Source: Sipunculus nudus (Eukaryota; Annelida; Sipuncula; Golfingiida; Sipunculidae). Taken from it: a stretch of DNA of 64,000 bases. Location: the NCBI GenBank assembly GCA_026874595.1, contig CM049308.1:74370624-74434623 (forward strand). The letters run 5' to 3'. The position numbers were made by a program, and so were the translations under genes. Positions 1-14,215 of the stretch are shown here, one piece after another; within the stretch, counting starts at the first letter, position 1, and each line of letters begins with the position of its first letter. The notes beneath the pieces were generated by a model. The model was not told where the DNA came from. It did not search any database and saw only the letters and a list, made by a program, of their open reading frames with translations.

Positions 1-2940
1 TTGAATATTTCCATATTTGCTGAAAATCGCACAAAATCTTAATATCTTAATGAGGAATGCATGGATTGGTCCAAAATTCAAACTGAACGAAGATGTTGGA
101 TAGCTTTGTCTCCTGTGGGACACAGGTGGTGCTACCTTTCGTCCTTTTCTTGTTTTCACACCTTTTAATAAACCTTTCATTACTACTTGACACTACTGTG
201 AGCATTATAAAAGTCAAAAACTAATGGTCACATTTCTTTCATTCATATACATAGATATGGGATGAGGTATATTTTAATTGGGGTGATGACCTTCACTATG
301 GTCTTGACCTTGCATATTTCCATATTTGGTGAAAATATTGTTTCTCAAGTGGATAGATTCACCTATCTGATAATCAAAAATGAAAGATATCAGATAATAA
401 CTTTACTTTTGAAGTACATGTACTCCTTCTGTTTCCTTCGAATTTGACACAAAATATTTTCACCAATATTTCCACCAATATCTAACTTTTTTTCATGACT
501 AGTGACCTTGACCTTGGTTTTGAAAGTCACACCTGAAGAAACCCTAGTGGCTTGTCAAGTGTCAATATAGGCTTCGGAAGATGGGGGCCTATTTATGAAG
601 GGGGTATATCGTATATGCATTGATTGTCTTGGGGTACTATGGCATCTCCAATGCCAAGAAATTTCTAGTTTAATAAGTAGACCTGATTAAAATGGCATAA
701 CACTGAAATAAAATCTAACAGTCTAAAGGGGAATTTCCCATTTGCTGTCCATGGGATGATTTGAAGGGTATTTTTATTAAAATGACCATCATCGATGGGC
801 CTGATGTTCCATACGAAAGATCATATCTGTTGGTATATCGGTTAATGGACAGTCGAGTCTGATCTCTTCCGCGCTATGATCAACCTCGAAACAACACCAG
901 TGATCAATGTTTAAAAACGATATTCACAGTGAATGTCCGGAAAAAGTGTTATGACCATGATATAAGGCTTGAGATTCATATTAAATATCACATGCAAATT
1001 TTAAAGAAACCCGAAAACAGGTTTTTGAGTGATGTAACTCGCATTCTTTTCAAGTGATAGTGTTAATGATAATGATAAACATCGAGATAAACTGCGCAAA
1101 AACAAGATTGTCGGTAGCACCACTTGTTTTAAAACGGTTAGCAATCCAAGTTCTTTCGGCATGCCGATTGATTTAACAATCAACCAATCCCATCATCAGA
1201 AATCTATTTCGTATAATTTTCAGCAAATATGGAACTAGTCAAGGTCAAGGTCACTGTCAAAGAAAAAGTCATGAACCCCACCTGAAGAGGTTTACACCTA
1301 TGACTCGTAATTATATATGCATGTACGCAGTTCTTCTATACAAGATAAAGCTATCCCGGATCTTGTCATAGATTTTTAGAATAATCAGAATACCCTTTCT
1401 TGAGGTATTCAAATTTGTTGTGTAATTTTATCCAAAATGGATTTGAAATTTAAGACTTTTAAGACCACTCACCCATACCTATGTATATGTTAAACTTTAT
1501 AAAACAAGGCCTACAGGCCTAATGCGAACCTGTGCATTGGGAAATACACCAGGTATAATGCTTCAATGCTGGACCATTACTTCTCATGTATATGAACAAT
1601 GCAAGTACTAAACATTTTGAATAAGAAACAATTACACAAACATGAAATTCTGGCATGCTGAAATTCTGGCATGGGTGCACACAAAACAACAAGGGACCTA
1701 TGGGTCACTGTGCTCAGCTGACGTTAACCTTGAAGGTAAAAATCTAAAATAATATCAAATGGAGATAAAGTGTAAGAGGATGAGGTAATAAAGGCCATGG
1801 TTGGTTTATATGATTGGTTTGTATTGATGAGCAAGAAATTGTTGCAAATAATATTTTGTGACCTGACCATGTGTTTCCTAATGTTGAAACTGAAGCATGT
1901 TAGCAGTTTGTGAACAAATGATCTGTACAATTACCATGATCATTAGTTGGCTTTTCGATTGACTGTTGACATTTCAGTAGTTTAAACATTTGTTCAATCA
2001 AATTTTTTTTTTGTATAATATATATTATTAAATATATGTTTTTTTTTATGAAATGTATACAGTTGAAATATAACTAATTAACAACATAAAACATGGCAAA
2101 CAAAGCCTGATCTCAAATTCTGCTGATGCAGGAAAATAATGAACAAATGTTTGTAATAAATCCTCATTTTTTTATCACATCAATTTTTTATTAGTTTATA
2201 TTTCTATACATTTTCAATATAACATATATATCTGAATATAAAAGTTGATTCATAATTCTCAATTGCATCATCATAAATCTCAATCTTGTCAGATAACACC
2301 ACATCATGCATACAAATGTTTATTTATTTTTTACCACAAAAATATATCTTTTAAATCTGCAAAACAATAAATATCTAAAAAAAATACTTGATTTAGATTT
2401 CACAATTTTTAATTGTGTCTTTATTTATCCATAATGTGCTTCATATTTTATCATAATTTAAGCATACTGATGGGTTCCATTATGATTGGTAAAATGATTT
2501 AAAAGAAAAATGATATCTTTTAAAATGCTACATTACACAACATTGCATCTTCTGGATTACACCTTGAATTACTTTTTCAAGGAAAGTTTTTGCATATCAG
2601 AGTGGAAACAGCATTACAATTAAGGAGATACAGTGAAAACAATAACAATACTGCATAACACTTGGTGGGTTGGGTTTGCGGGGGGGGGGGTGATATTGGG
2701 GTGGTGATATGAGAATAACTGTACACCTGTCACAGCAAGGGATCTCCCCCAGTGACTGTAACAAATCAGAAACCCTGGCATAGCTGACTTCCAGTGACCT
2801 GGAGTGGGACCCTGCATCTGTAACCTCTAATAAAAGCAAATGACTACAATAGAGCCTCAAGAAAAAAATCAATAACTAGCTTAATTTTCAAGCTTTTATT
2901 TTCAAATTTCAGATTTAAACAAATTAAATATTTATGTTTA
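1..2940. other. Flanking DNA, no gene seen
   Basis: No open frame longer than about 91 codons and none with recognisable similarity. Holds scattered repeat fragments with GTGACCTTGACC (about 280 to 310, 503 to 516, 1239 to 1253), a repeat end ACAAGGGACCTATGGGTCAC at 1689 to 1708, AT-rich DNA at 1980 to 2560, and a run of G at about 2679 to 2690. Confidence 0.6.
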
Positions 2941-3595
2941 CATGCTGTGAAAATTAAATCAATGGTACTTACAGGAAAAAAACGTGCCATGGTCAAAGTT
3001 GGGCAAAATTTAAGGTACTGATTTTATTTTTATGCTAATTACTTAAAAAATTTACAAAATTCAGATCTAATTTTGGGTAAGCAATTGAATCTTAATTAAA
3101 CATAGTTATATACTTGGGAAAATAGACTCTAGTTTCAAAATTTTTCATGTTAAGTGAGTAAATATTTTTCCTGATTTTTTACAAAGTCCATTATGTTTGG
3201 GCCCATAACTTAAAGAATTTATACTTAACAGACTTAATTTCTGGCATGTACATAGGAACTATATGGAAGAATATTTATGGTAAATATGAGGAAAAACAGA
3301 TGAGTGGTTTTGATATTAGGCAGTCCTGAAGTGTGAAAATAGGATTTTAATAAAAAATTGAGGTTTTTCCTTAATTTCTCAAAGGAACGAAGTCACAAAG
3401 ACCCAGTTTTCGGCTTGGTAGGAGATCTTGGGGACATCTAACATTATGCTGAATTTTGGATTCCTAGGTCTTACGGTTTCAAAACGTGCCACATCTACGG
3501 ACGGACGGACGGACGGACGGACGGACAGACGGACGGACGACGGACAATGGACCACGACTATAGCTCAGATGACTTATAGTCAGCTGAGCTAAAAA
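2941..3595 (-). mobile_element. (ACGG)n-tailed non-autonomous repeat, copy 1
   Basis: Closely similar to 43806 to 44476 over its whole length, including the ACGTGCCATGGTCAAAGTTG block, TTTCGGCTTGGTAGGAGATC, an (ACGG)n run at about 3498 to 3530, and the end CAGCTGAGCTAAAAA. On the minus strand it begins TTTTTAGCTCAGCTG followed by GTCCGTCC repeats, the arrangement of a very common bivalve repeat. No coding capacity; class not determined. Confidence 0.75.
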
Positions 3596-3950
3596 TGATT
3601 GTAGCTGGCACCACCAGTCTTGTATACATCGGAGCTATCAGAGATATATACATATGCCCAATTTCAGACTGATATATCAAACCCCTCCTGAGAAATAAGC
3701 AGGGACACACACTGTGCAAAAATTACTGTAGGTGGCACCACCAGTCTTGTATAAGACAAAGCTATTCGATATGTATAAATATGCCCAATTTCAGGCTGAT
3801 ATATCAAATTCCTTTGTAGAAAAAAAGCAGGCACATATACTGTGCAAAAGTAATTGTAGATGGCTACACCTGTCTTGTAAACGAGAAAGCTATCAAAGAC
3901 AAATAGACAGGTTAAAATATCAGGCCCATACATCAAACTTACCTGAAGTC
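3596..3950. repeat. Three tandem units of about 127 bp
   Basis: Units begin GTAGCTGGCACCACC (3601), GTAGGTGGCACCACC (3728) and GTAGATGGCTACACC (3856), each followed by GTCTTGTA...AAAGCTAT and a CTGTGCAAAA end. Related in wording to the internal units of the 53-kb and 56-kb elements. Confidence 0.75.
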
Positions 3951-4499
3951 TGATACATGAGCTGACCAGGCTTAGTTGAGAAAGGCAGTTGCCCCGAGTG
4001 ACCTGTGACAAATTGCTGCCTCAAGCTACTGCACTGAGTGAACTCTTGACCTATACCTGGCTGCACTTCTTCCAATCCGGGCACTGTGCCAAAACTATTT
4101 ATAGAACTGACATCATCTTGGCTAATGGCCAACATCAAGTCCCTGGCAATCTGCCAATGGTAAACAGGTGCTGCCATCTGAACACAAAAGTGGTCCCTAC
4201 TTGAAATAAATTTGAAATTTATTTTCCCAATACAAAATGCTCTTCAGTTGACTTTTTATAAAAAAAAAAATCAGGAAGTTGAGTAGATATACCAATAATT
4301 TATATCCACATACAGGTGTCTTTATATAGCCACAGAGAGCTGAATATCCATGATTGTAACATTGCCTGGTATGATGAATAACTTCAATCATAAATCTAAA
4401 TTTTTTAAAAGCTTTTAAAAAATCTTTCTTGTCAATATTAACCAAAGATAACCTGAAATCTAAAAGTCTAGTGGCATGATGTAAACGATGCTGATAAAC

Positions 4500-5590
4500 T
4501 GGTGCTAGGCTAGATGTAACAGCATCACACAGCTAATATATATGGTAAAATGACTCAATTCAATCTCCATAATTCAGCCAAAATTCATTCATGTGGAACC
4601 ATTAATGACAATTATTATAAGAATTATTGTAGGGATTATTCTTGTAAAATATTTAACAAACTGGCTTCAGTGGCATCAGTTGAAAAATGTTTTGCAGGTT
4701 TATAACTCATATAGGACGATACAGCAAACTGGCTAAGTTCAGCTTCCCGTAACTCAGCCAAAAAGCACTGAACCAAAACCATTTGAACAAACTTGAATTA
4801 TCAACATCCGAGGATAATTAATGTGTGAGATTTAAGAATTTGGCCCAGTGGTTTTTGAGAAGATCTTTGTAGCCACTGAGCTAAAATGGGCTGTTATGGC
4901 ATATGACTTAATTCAGCTTCCCATAACTTAGCCAAAAGTCACTGAAAAGAGACCATTCGAACAAACTTTAGAAAGCACTACCCTAGGATCATTTCTGTGC
5001 GATATTAAACATTTTGGCCATATGGTTTCAGAGAAGAAGTTTTTTGTAGCCCTGAGTGTGATACAGGCACTGATGACCCCGTACAAAAAAGGCTGATGCA
5101 GGTGGCGCCACCAAAACCTCAATTTCAGATATGACCAATGTGACCAACATTGGCATAAAATTTTGTGATGATAGCTACAGCCGTTTCTGAGTTTTAAATT
5201 TTAATAGGCTTTTTTTGCACAGTTAACAAAGTTCAATCTTCTGTAACTTGGCCAAAAATCTCCGAACTGGAACCATTCGAACAAACTTGAGAAAAATTGT
5301 TCCAGGGATCATTTCTGTGAAATATTGGACAAATTGGCTAAACAGTTTCGGAGAAGATTTTTAAAGCTTTTTTTAGCTTTTTCCAAATAAAATCTAAGAA
5401 AATACAGTTAGAAAAAAAATAAACAAAATCCGATATAGTTTTTTAGATGACTGATTATTTGCAAAAATTTGGTTATGCTAGCTCCTGCCGTTTTTGAGAT
5501 AGCTATGGTTAACGTACAGACGACGCACGACGCACGTCAGACGACGCATGACGCCGCACCATCGCATAAACTCAGAGGTTCGCTAAAAAA
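4500..5590. repeat. Imperfect tandem repeat cluster with an ACGACGCACG-type end
   Basis: At least four diverged units carrying TCAGCTTCCCATAACT..GCCAAAA...GAACAAACTT...GGATCATTT...GAGAAGA. The palindrome GGTGGCGCCACC lies at 5101 to 5112. The right end (about 5510 to 5575) has repeated ACGACGCACGACGC and resembles the terminal part of another dispersed bivalve repeat. No gene. Confidence 0.65.
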
Positions 5591-5714
5591 TATCATTTTT
5601 TTCTAGCTCACAAGAATTCCCCATTGTCATATATTATCCGAGATTTTCGTCTTGGGATAAAATAAACAGATATTTTATCTTCTATCACAAGATAAAAAGC
5701 ATTAATATTGAGGA

Positions 5715-5715
<1 letters not shown>

Positions 5716-5753
<38 letters not shown>
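5716..5753. repeat. (ATT)n microsatellite
   Basis: About 12 uninterrupted ATT triplets. Confidence 0.95.
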
Positions 5754-5754
<1 letters not shown>

Positions 5755-8700
5755 GGACCTTATAACCATTAGGGTTTGAGCGGTAGCCTACTATTTTCAG
5801 AAGAAATGCAACTTCTGACCATTGATGTGAATGTCATGTACCAATAGTGGAACAGGAGCCAATTCAACATTTATATCTGTAGTTTATTATATTGAAAATT
5901 GTAAATTATTGTGGCTGCTGTGGACAGACTGGACAAATTTGAAGGGGGTGGGGGTAGCATATATTCCAGATTAAACTATTTCAGTTTGCAGTAAGCTCGC
6001 TCGTATTAGTGGCCGTTGGAATGAATTAAAATGCTTGGTTTACCATATAAACCTTGTTGTGTCAATATTAGGAAAAGTAAGTTTAAGCAGATTTTGGCTA
6101 ACTGAACAAGCCAATGTACACTAGAACTAAAGTTAATAATTGTCAATGAAAAGTTCACTCTGTTATTTCTATCTTATAAAACTAATTATATAATAACTTA
6201 TGTGGCCGCCATCGTCTTTAAAATGCTTTCAATTTTTTCTCTTATTGCATAATAAAAGCGAAGTCAGTGAGAACAAAACAGTATGTAATTTAACATCTTT
6301 TAATGATTTATCCGTTTAATAAATACAGATTTTTCATACATTTCAAACAAGTGGGACCTTAGTTATCATATATGTACATATTTACAATGGTTATTGATAT
6401 GGACTAATCTATGGTGTGAACACAAATGCACAGACAAATAATAAAGAAAGAAATAACACATTTTACCAACAATAACAAAGCACCATGATTTCAGGACGTT
6501 AAAGGCTTGTATAAACTGCTTGTGTTAATAAAAAAAAATGCCTCAGTTGCAAGATGCACTTTAACGAGCTGCCCCATGTAAAGCCATGTGTCCCTTTGTA
6601 CGGATACGGCCACGGCTAAGGATGAAGACAAATAAATTGAGCTGACGGATTCAATATGTTCAGAATGTGGTCCGGCGTACGACTGTGGATATGTTTTTTT
6701 TTTTTTTGCCAACCTGAATGGAAACCTGATGGGTCCCATTTTGAAGATTAAAAAGACCTGAAAACCGCTATGATTAACGAAAATACTGACACACTATAAG
6801 CGTGTCTGCACCAGCTTCCACATGCCTATACCCATGCCACATCTGCACAAATGGACACGTAGCAGAGCTGTACACCTTACTGTTTGCTTTGTGAAATCAG
6901 TGGATGTGTGTAGTACTTTGAATTCGCTCCCCACTGCTCTCGACAGTAAAAATTATATACCTAACCACTTTAACTGCTTGATCACCTTACATCTGAGCTG
7001 TGTGCAATACTCGAAAGCAAGAGAAGCTTAACTTCCATTCCTGTAAAATGCTGACAATATATGTCAGAGGGAACAGACTTTAACCTGAAAGTAAAACTAA
7101 GCACAAAATAGATATGACGGGTTCCGCTGATGAAACAATTCTTTTGAAACTGTTTAATATCAAAATGGAACTGGATGAGGCCAACGTGCCCGCGATGAGT
7201 ATTAATCCAACACAACAGACCTTCAATAATATTTTTCTACAAAGTTAGGCTTCCCGTTTTTTTTTCAATTATTTTGTTCACCCTGATCACAGGAAAGGGA
7301 AATATTATGGATTGATATTGAGGGAAAAGCATCAGAAACACAAAGCAGATATCAAACACTTTTAAATACTTTAGAAATACGTCCTGTAGCAATACTTTTA
7401 ACAACAATGTGCCCATGATAAATATACTGCAGTTATAAATTTTAAGTAGAACTGCCAATAAGATACAATCCTCTGGATTTCAAGCTTTGGAAATGTTTGG
7501 TATTCAGCACTCATGACTCGGGTATATTGGACCAGAATATAATAATAATGCAGACTGCATGCTAAGTAAGTTCTGCTGAATAAGTGAATTACTCAGTAAA
7601 TAATAGTATTGCACATATTTGACTGATCGACATACATATGATACCTTGTAATCCAATATTACATTTGAAGACTATATAATACCATTTAATTTCCGTATGC
7701 CATATCATAACAGATTATATATTTTTTTTTGTCTGGAAGCTTAGGTCTTTTTACTGCATTTTGAGTATTTCAGTGCTGCCCAATCTGCCTACATGGAAAT
7801 TCTCTTGATTGGCAGCTCATGAGGCCACGCCTTCCGTTGATTTTGATAGTATCTTGGTTTCAAATCCACAAGAACACGCCTTCTGTTACTTCTAGGACTT
7901 GGATGAGTGACTGTTAGGACTGCTCGGTGGGGATGACATGTGCGCCGTCAGATGCCCCGCCTTCTGTTACTTCTTGGACTTGGATGAGTGACTGTTAGGA
8001 CTGCTCGGTGGGGATGACATGTGTGCCGTCAGATGCCGTTTCTTACTTTTCCCAAATGAGAGACGACGATGAAAGCTGGTATCAGTACCTTCAGCTGAAT
8101 AAACAGAGAATGTTTAAAATCAGCTGATCCATATCTTAAACAGACATTCTGTAAATGTTCTTCAATATTTCTAAAATAATTATTTTCTTTTTAAATTCCC
8201 AAGAGGGGTCAATGTTTTACTTATTTATTTATTTATTTTTTAATTATTTTCTTATTACTGGAGTCTGGAATAAACTGAAAAACAGAGCCCCCCCCCCCCC
8301 CCAAAAAAAAAAACGTAATATCAGGGGACTTGCTTTTATGTTAAAAATATCACAGCTTTGCTATTTACCCTTCCCATCAATACTGTTTGTCATTGAATCG
8401 GTGAATATTAATGAGAAATAAACAGTTTTAAAAGTTTCCTGCATGGCAGTAACAAATTTTCTGACAGAAAATATTTATAAGGAATAATTTTTTTAAGAAT
8501 TGGGTTACAACAATATGAATAAGTGGAACTGTGGACAAATGAGAACATTAAGGAAAAATTTGAAATAACAGGTGACAAGATGTGAGCATTTTATACTGGC
8601 GTGTAGTCATGAACAATTGATGTGCAGCTTTCCTGGAAGTAAGGCTGAGATCATGATTTAGCTGCTACATGCAACATTGCATGCATAAAACAAATAAATA

Positions 8701-9250
8701 ACATCATTAGCTTATGTAGCATACATCATGCAGCATGCACATTAATATCATAACCAATGTGAACTGTCAACTTTCAACTGTGGTTAATGTTATACAAAAC
8801 TAAAAATAAAATGATCTAGACTATTATCTAGACAACCTTAAATATCTTGACTAAAACTGACGGACAAATCCTCATAATCTTCTGCTGTACGCTGTGGCAT
8901 GTCACCACCATGACAAATGAAAGTCTTGCTCCCACTTTCATTATGATCTGATTCTCATCTCAAAGACAAAGGTATTCTTCTGTCCTTAAAATGATGATTA
9001 TAAAGCCAAATCATCATGGAAAATGTGGAATTTTAGACCTCCAGGGCAATAATGTTTAAACAGTACTAGGTAAATAATCTAAGGCATGTTTATCAGAAAT
9101 GAATAACGACAAATGAATATCACTAATTACAAAATTCTATTACACAATTTGAAAGGAAACAATGCAGTTTTACATAGTCCTGGAATAATTTAATCGTCTT
9201 CAAAAACAAATAAAACATTAACCGTTGAATGTCTTACTGGGCATGCAAAA
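5754..9250. other. Flanking DNA, no gene seen
   Basis: Only short open frames without similarity. Contains an 81-bp tandem duplication (7881 to 8037), a (TTTA)n tract at about 8218 to 8240 and a C-run at about 8288 to 8302. The 6540 to 6680 stretch has somewhat more CpG than its surroundings but no recognisable product. Could include 3' untranslated sequence or the missing terminal exon of RALGAPA; I cannot place either. Confidence 0.5.
7881..8037. repeat. 81-bp tandem duplication
   Basis: Two nearly identical units starting TTCTGTTACTTCT and ending GCCGTCAGATGCC; only a few substitutions between them, so recent. A partial earlier unit (GCCTTCCGTTG) lies at about 7829. Confidence 0.9.
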
Positions 9251-10706
9251 AACACAGTCAAAATTTGCCCAATCTTTTGTGACCTGACAGCTGGAAAGGA
9301 AGTGCAGGGGCAGGGCAAGGCTAATTAAGCAGGAGCTGGGGTTGGGTAATGCCTGAGTCTGATTAGATGAACTAGTAGCCAATGAGAGCCAAGTGTGATG
9401 GTGGTGGAGTCAGGGGCTGTTCTACAAAATTACATAAATAGAATCTAAGCAAAGTCTGCAGATCCGTTTTTTTGCTACAACATGAAAGAAAGGTGACCAC
9501 AGCATACATGTGTATAAAAGTTAAAAATATCATAAAAAAATAAATATAAATACATGTATATAATCTAATTTAAACAGAGAGAATGCTTGATTCTATGCTT
9601 TAAACCACTGTCTGGTTGCCTATTGACTAACCCACCTAGAAAATACAATATTCACTGCTTCACAAACTCTGATGCGGACAACAAAACTACAAGAACACAA
9701 ACATGCAGCAAGCAACTCAATAATAAACCCTGGCAGTGGAAAAATATTCATTCATGCTCTATTCTATTTTTCAAATATATACCTTGATACAAGCTGAAAT
9801 AAGATTTTTTTTATCATGTGATCAACATCTTTGGTCTGTATGAATAACAACTGACCAGGCCTTCTCCTATTCACACCAAGTAATGTCTCACAAGTCACCT
9901 CTTCCTCACCTTTTCACACTGTAGGACATACAATAGCAGGATTAAAATCCTGTCACTTTGCGTCATATAAGACTTAGGAGAAACCGCATTTAGCTGTAAG
10001 TATTTGAGGAACCTCAACAAAGGCCATCTAGAATTGTATATCTACACTGAAAAAATATCCATTTTATGTGAGTGCATAAGCACCCATTGGACATGGTTTC
10101 AATTATATTAAATGATTATGACAATGGACTCCTGTCATTGAATCAACATAATATGTACAACTACAAGTTAATATACATGGTTTTAAGAATACAGTGATAA
10201 AATACCTATGTGATTATTTAAAAATTCTTATGCTTTAAGACTTTAAATACATTCAAGTGTTTGACTAAATTGAATTTTTTTTATTTTCCTTTTTAACCAT
10301 GTGAGTTTCCTAAAACTACTGTATTTTTAAGTGTGGTAGCAAGTAAAGTATACCCAATACTTAAATATTTTTTCTACTTTTTTAAACTGAATATATATAC
10401 TGAATATATAAGTATGTAATTTCAAAGTCATTAAAAGTAAGATTAACAAGGATTTCTATCAATGTAACTGTTAGTTATTTCCTTTTCCTGTGAGTATTAA
10501 AGTTACAATGATTGTTACTCTATGGTAAAGGTAATGTAAACCAGAATATTTTTTTTCTGAGAAAGTTATCTCATTACTCTAACAAGGATTGACAGGTTAT
10601 CACAAGTCACCTGATCCACATGTGAACCTATAACCTTACAGAATGGTTACCTCCCAGTGTTGAACTCTCCCATCAGGATGTCATTTAATACCAATACTCA
10701 TAACTA

Positions 10707-10714
10707 CTTAATTA

Positions 10715-10769
<55 letters not shown>
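10707..10769. repeat. (AT)n microsatellite
   Basis: Long, nearly pure AT dinucleotide run with one C interruption; produces spurious IYIYIY frames. Confidence 0.95.
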
Positions 10770-10773
<4 letters not shown>

Positions 10774-13700
10774 TCAAACCACTGACATTAGCATGTGAGT
10801 ATTTATATATATAATATATGTACAATATCTTGCATACTTTCTGGGTCCAGCTCTGCAAAATAAATTTATAAGTGGGATATAAACTAACAGATATTCCCTG
10901 AAAATACTGAGTAAGGGGGATCACATAATTTCTGCAGTTGTATTATTATTTTGGGATGAATAACACAATAAAATAAAGCCACGGCAAATGTTTGCACAAT
11001 GTACAATAAACAATATGGCCTCTTCAGTAGCTCCAACACATATATATATATAAATATACAATACCATGCAGCAAATATCACTTGACACTGGCAAATTAAA
11101 CCAAACATGAAACTGAAACAGCAACTGCTAACAGAACTGGCAGGCTGAATTCAACAATCCACAAACATGACCATGCATGTATACAGCAGGCAGATGATGC
11201 CAGTACCTTGCTGGACACTCAGTCAGCAGAACTTGAACGTTTATGAAATACCACTCCAAGACCTGCCGGCCAGGACAGTTGAGATTTGTACTCTGAATAA
11301 TGGACACATTCACATAAGATAAATGAGTAAGCACTAGATCAATAACTTTTTGATTGAGAAAAAGAACTACGAGTACAATAAAATGAAAACTCAATATGAA
11401 CAGCTCCAGTTATAGTCAGGTCAAAGCATTCCAATGGGTTTTGTAATGTGAAGGAATGTTGCACCCAGAACAGAGACTGGGTCCTGATGTGATTGGCTGG
11501 TGCAAGTGTGACATCATGGACTAAATTAAGAAATTACTTCAATTTGGAAATACATGTTGTTTTTATTCTTTCCGAACCGTGAAAAAAATACTGAGCTTTA
11601 ACGGAGATCAATATTTGTTTGCAGGGGATTTTCCTGTGGCTGACTTCACTACAGACATCACTACATCACTGACAGTGCAAAAAGGACAATAACACCTCCC
11701 CCATCCCCCCCCCCCCCCCTTTAAATGTTCCCTTTCAGGGTGTTATCATGGTAGCAAATACTTACGTCTTAGTCAAGATATACTATTCAAGGGCTCAAGA
11801 GCAAAACAGCTACCTGTTTTAGCTCTACTTATCAGTGTGTATACAAGAGGGCTTCTTTACACACAATACTGTTCTTCAGCATTTACTTGGACAAGATTCA
11901 ATCTGAGTATGTCTGGTAAGGTTATAGGTTATCTGAATGATACTTCTGCACAGATATGTGTATAAATTTAACAATTTGTATGATGTATTGTTAAATAACC
12001 TGTATGAAAGACAAATTGGAATTTAATGTGGGTTTAGTGTGAAATTAACTGGCATGAAGAAATGTTCATCAATTGGATATTATTTAATGCCATTGTTATG
12101 TGATTATTAAATTTACTCCAATATGATAACATTAAACACATGAAGTAATTGCCATGTAGTCCACATGAATGGACAAATAATTTTAGCCAGCATAATTCAG
12201 ACCTGTTCTTAAGTGAACATGATTTAGTCTTAATAAGACTTGGACCTGCATGGGCTCATCTGATGACATGTTCAAACAGATATATATTATAGAGCTAAAA
12301 TCTTGAGTTCATTCTGTTTTTTAGAAGTTGACAGCAGGGTATAAAGGTAAACATGTAATGAACAAAAACTTCAAAAAGTTTAGCAACCTGCTATAACACT
12401 GCCTTGGTTTTGAAGTGCTCCATATCCCCGTGCCTCTCTCAATCAACTTCTAGTGCCTTTATCCAAGCTATGACCATCATATAACTAAAACTCTCCCATT
12501 CTATAGGGCTTCAAATAAAGTATAGAGAAAAAAAGGTAGGGGTTTTGTAGACCCAGCTGGACCTCTGTAAGTGTTATATATTGACTTGTGCACACAGAGG
12601 AACAGTAAACACCTTTCATGACTCAAGTGGATGGTAGTGCAACCAAACTACTGTACTGCAATTGTGTGACATGGCATGCAGAGCAACTGTTTCAGTGAGA
12701 TGGGCAATGGTTACTGCATAAAGCTGTGTTTTGATGTGTGTATGTGTATGTGCATATATGCATGAAAATCAGTACAGGAGCAATTTTCATCCACAGGGTC
12801 TGCGTGAACTCAGCAATTCAACTGCAATGCTGCAATATGGTTGCACTACTGTCCATGTAAACCATGATTCATGAGAACTCAGGCTAAGTCCTCTGGATGT
12901 GCATCAAAAGCTAATATATAAAACAGACAGAGGCCTAGCTGAGTTGAGGGACTTTTTTTCAAGTAGAAGAAATGAGGCCTACCCTGTAAGGTGTGATAGG
13001 ACACCTTTCCAGTGAAAGTATGTCCTGTAACAAAATACAGCACATTAATCAGTCCTGCTCATCACTGACAAAGCTATTTCAAGTTAGCACAATGCCCTGT
13101 AGATGGCACTTGTGGACAGTCAAGGCCTCTCTTTTCCAGGTTCCTGATTTTCAATAAATGCAGTGTCAGGAAAGAGCTGAAAGTGTCTTCATTTACATAG
13201 CCTGTTACAGACACTTTCATCTATGACATTTACATCTGACTTTGAGAAGTTTTAATACCTGCTTGAATTTCCAAGAGACCATAGATTAAATGTAAAATTC
13301 CCACAGACCAGCAGGAAAATATCATGTGCTCCCCCCAGGGGAACATGTAACATTATATATTAAGCATCCTTCCTTTTGAATATAATCTAAACTGCAGTGA
13401 TTAGAAAATGTTTAATCTTTAAAAATGCACACTTTAGTAGGTAATGTCATTTCCTTTTCTATCATCCATAAAGTAAAATTGTGACTAAAGCAACATCAAT
13501 GAAAGTACCCCTTAAAGTTACTTTTCTTCAAGGGAATTCTGTCCACTGACTCCACTGACGAGTTAACTAGAGCAGAACCCCTGAAGAACTGTATGGGATG
13601 GTATGTTACCCTGGCAACAGAAATTATTTGTCTGACCTGATATAACCAAGGTATTCAATAAACATATCTTGCAGTATCAGAGTATTGTGTGTGTAACCCA

Positions 13701-14215
13701 GGGCTTTCCTGTTAATGGTAAACAATTTACATGACTTGGTATTATCTTAGGTTCAGCAGCTATTAATATGCCCAGTGATCTGCCAGTACTGTAATGAAAC
13801 CAGTCTTCAAAATAGTACAGGAAATTATCATTAGGGACCTTCTATTGTAATCCTGGTATCACAAAGCCTCATGACATATCTGGTGCCATTATGTTTGTAA
13901 TGGGTCATACCTTTGCTATATATATAGAGATACACAAACACTTGCAAAACTATTCCTGTATCAACCATTATTGCCAACTAACAATATCTGTAAATGTTCA
14001 GGGGCCCTAAATTTATCTAGTATAAGAAGAAACTCTGCATAATTGTTGAAGAATTTAGAAATACTAAGATAACCTAATATTGTAATTTATAGTCTATTCC
14101 ACCAATGGGTGCCCATCTGTTTTTTGCGATAACTTGTAATTTTCTGTTTGGTATGTTACAATGAAAAGCATTCCCACAAAAGATAAAGGAATTTCTGATT
14201 CACACTTATTAATTA

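Noticed and set aside
6510-6620. Short plus-strand frame ending VPLYGYGHG before a stop
   Set aside because: About 33 codons, no upstream exon, no similarity; too little to call.
11128-11394. 88-codon minus-strand frame below the last exon
   Set aside because: No similarity and no phase-compatible acceptor that would make it the missing C-terminus.
12870-13024. Candidate terminal exon of RALGAPA with a good acceptor (ttttgttacag)
   Set aside because: Phase fits, but the 47-residue translation has no coding character or similarity; left unresolved.
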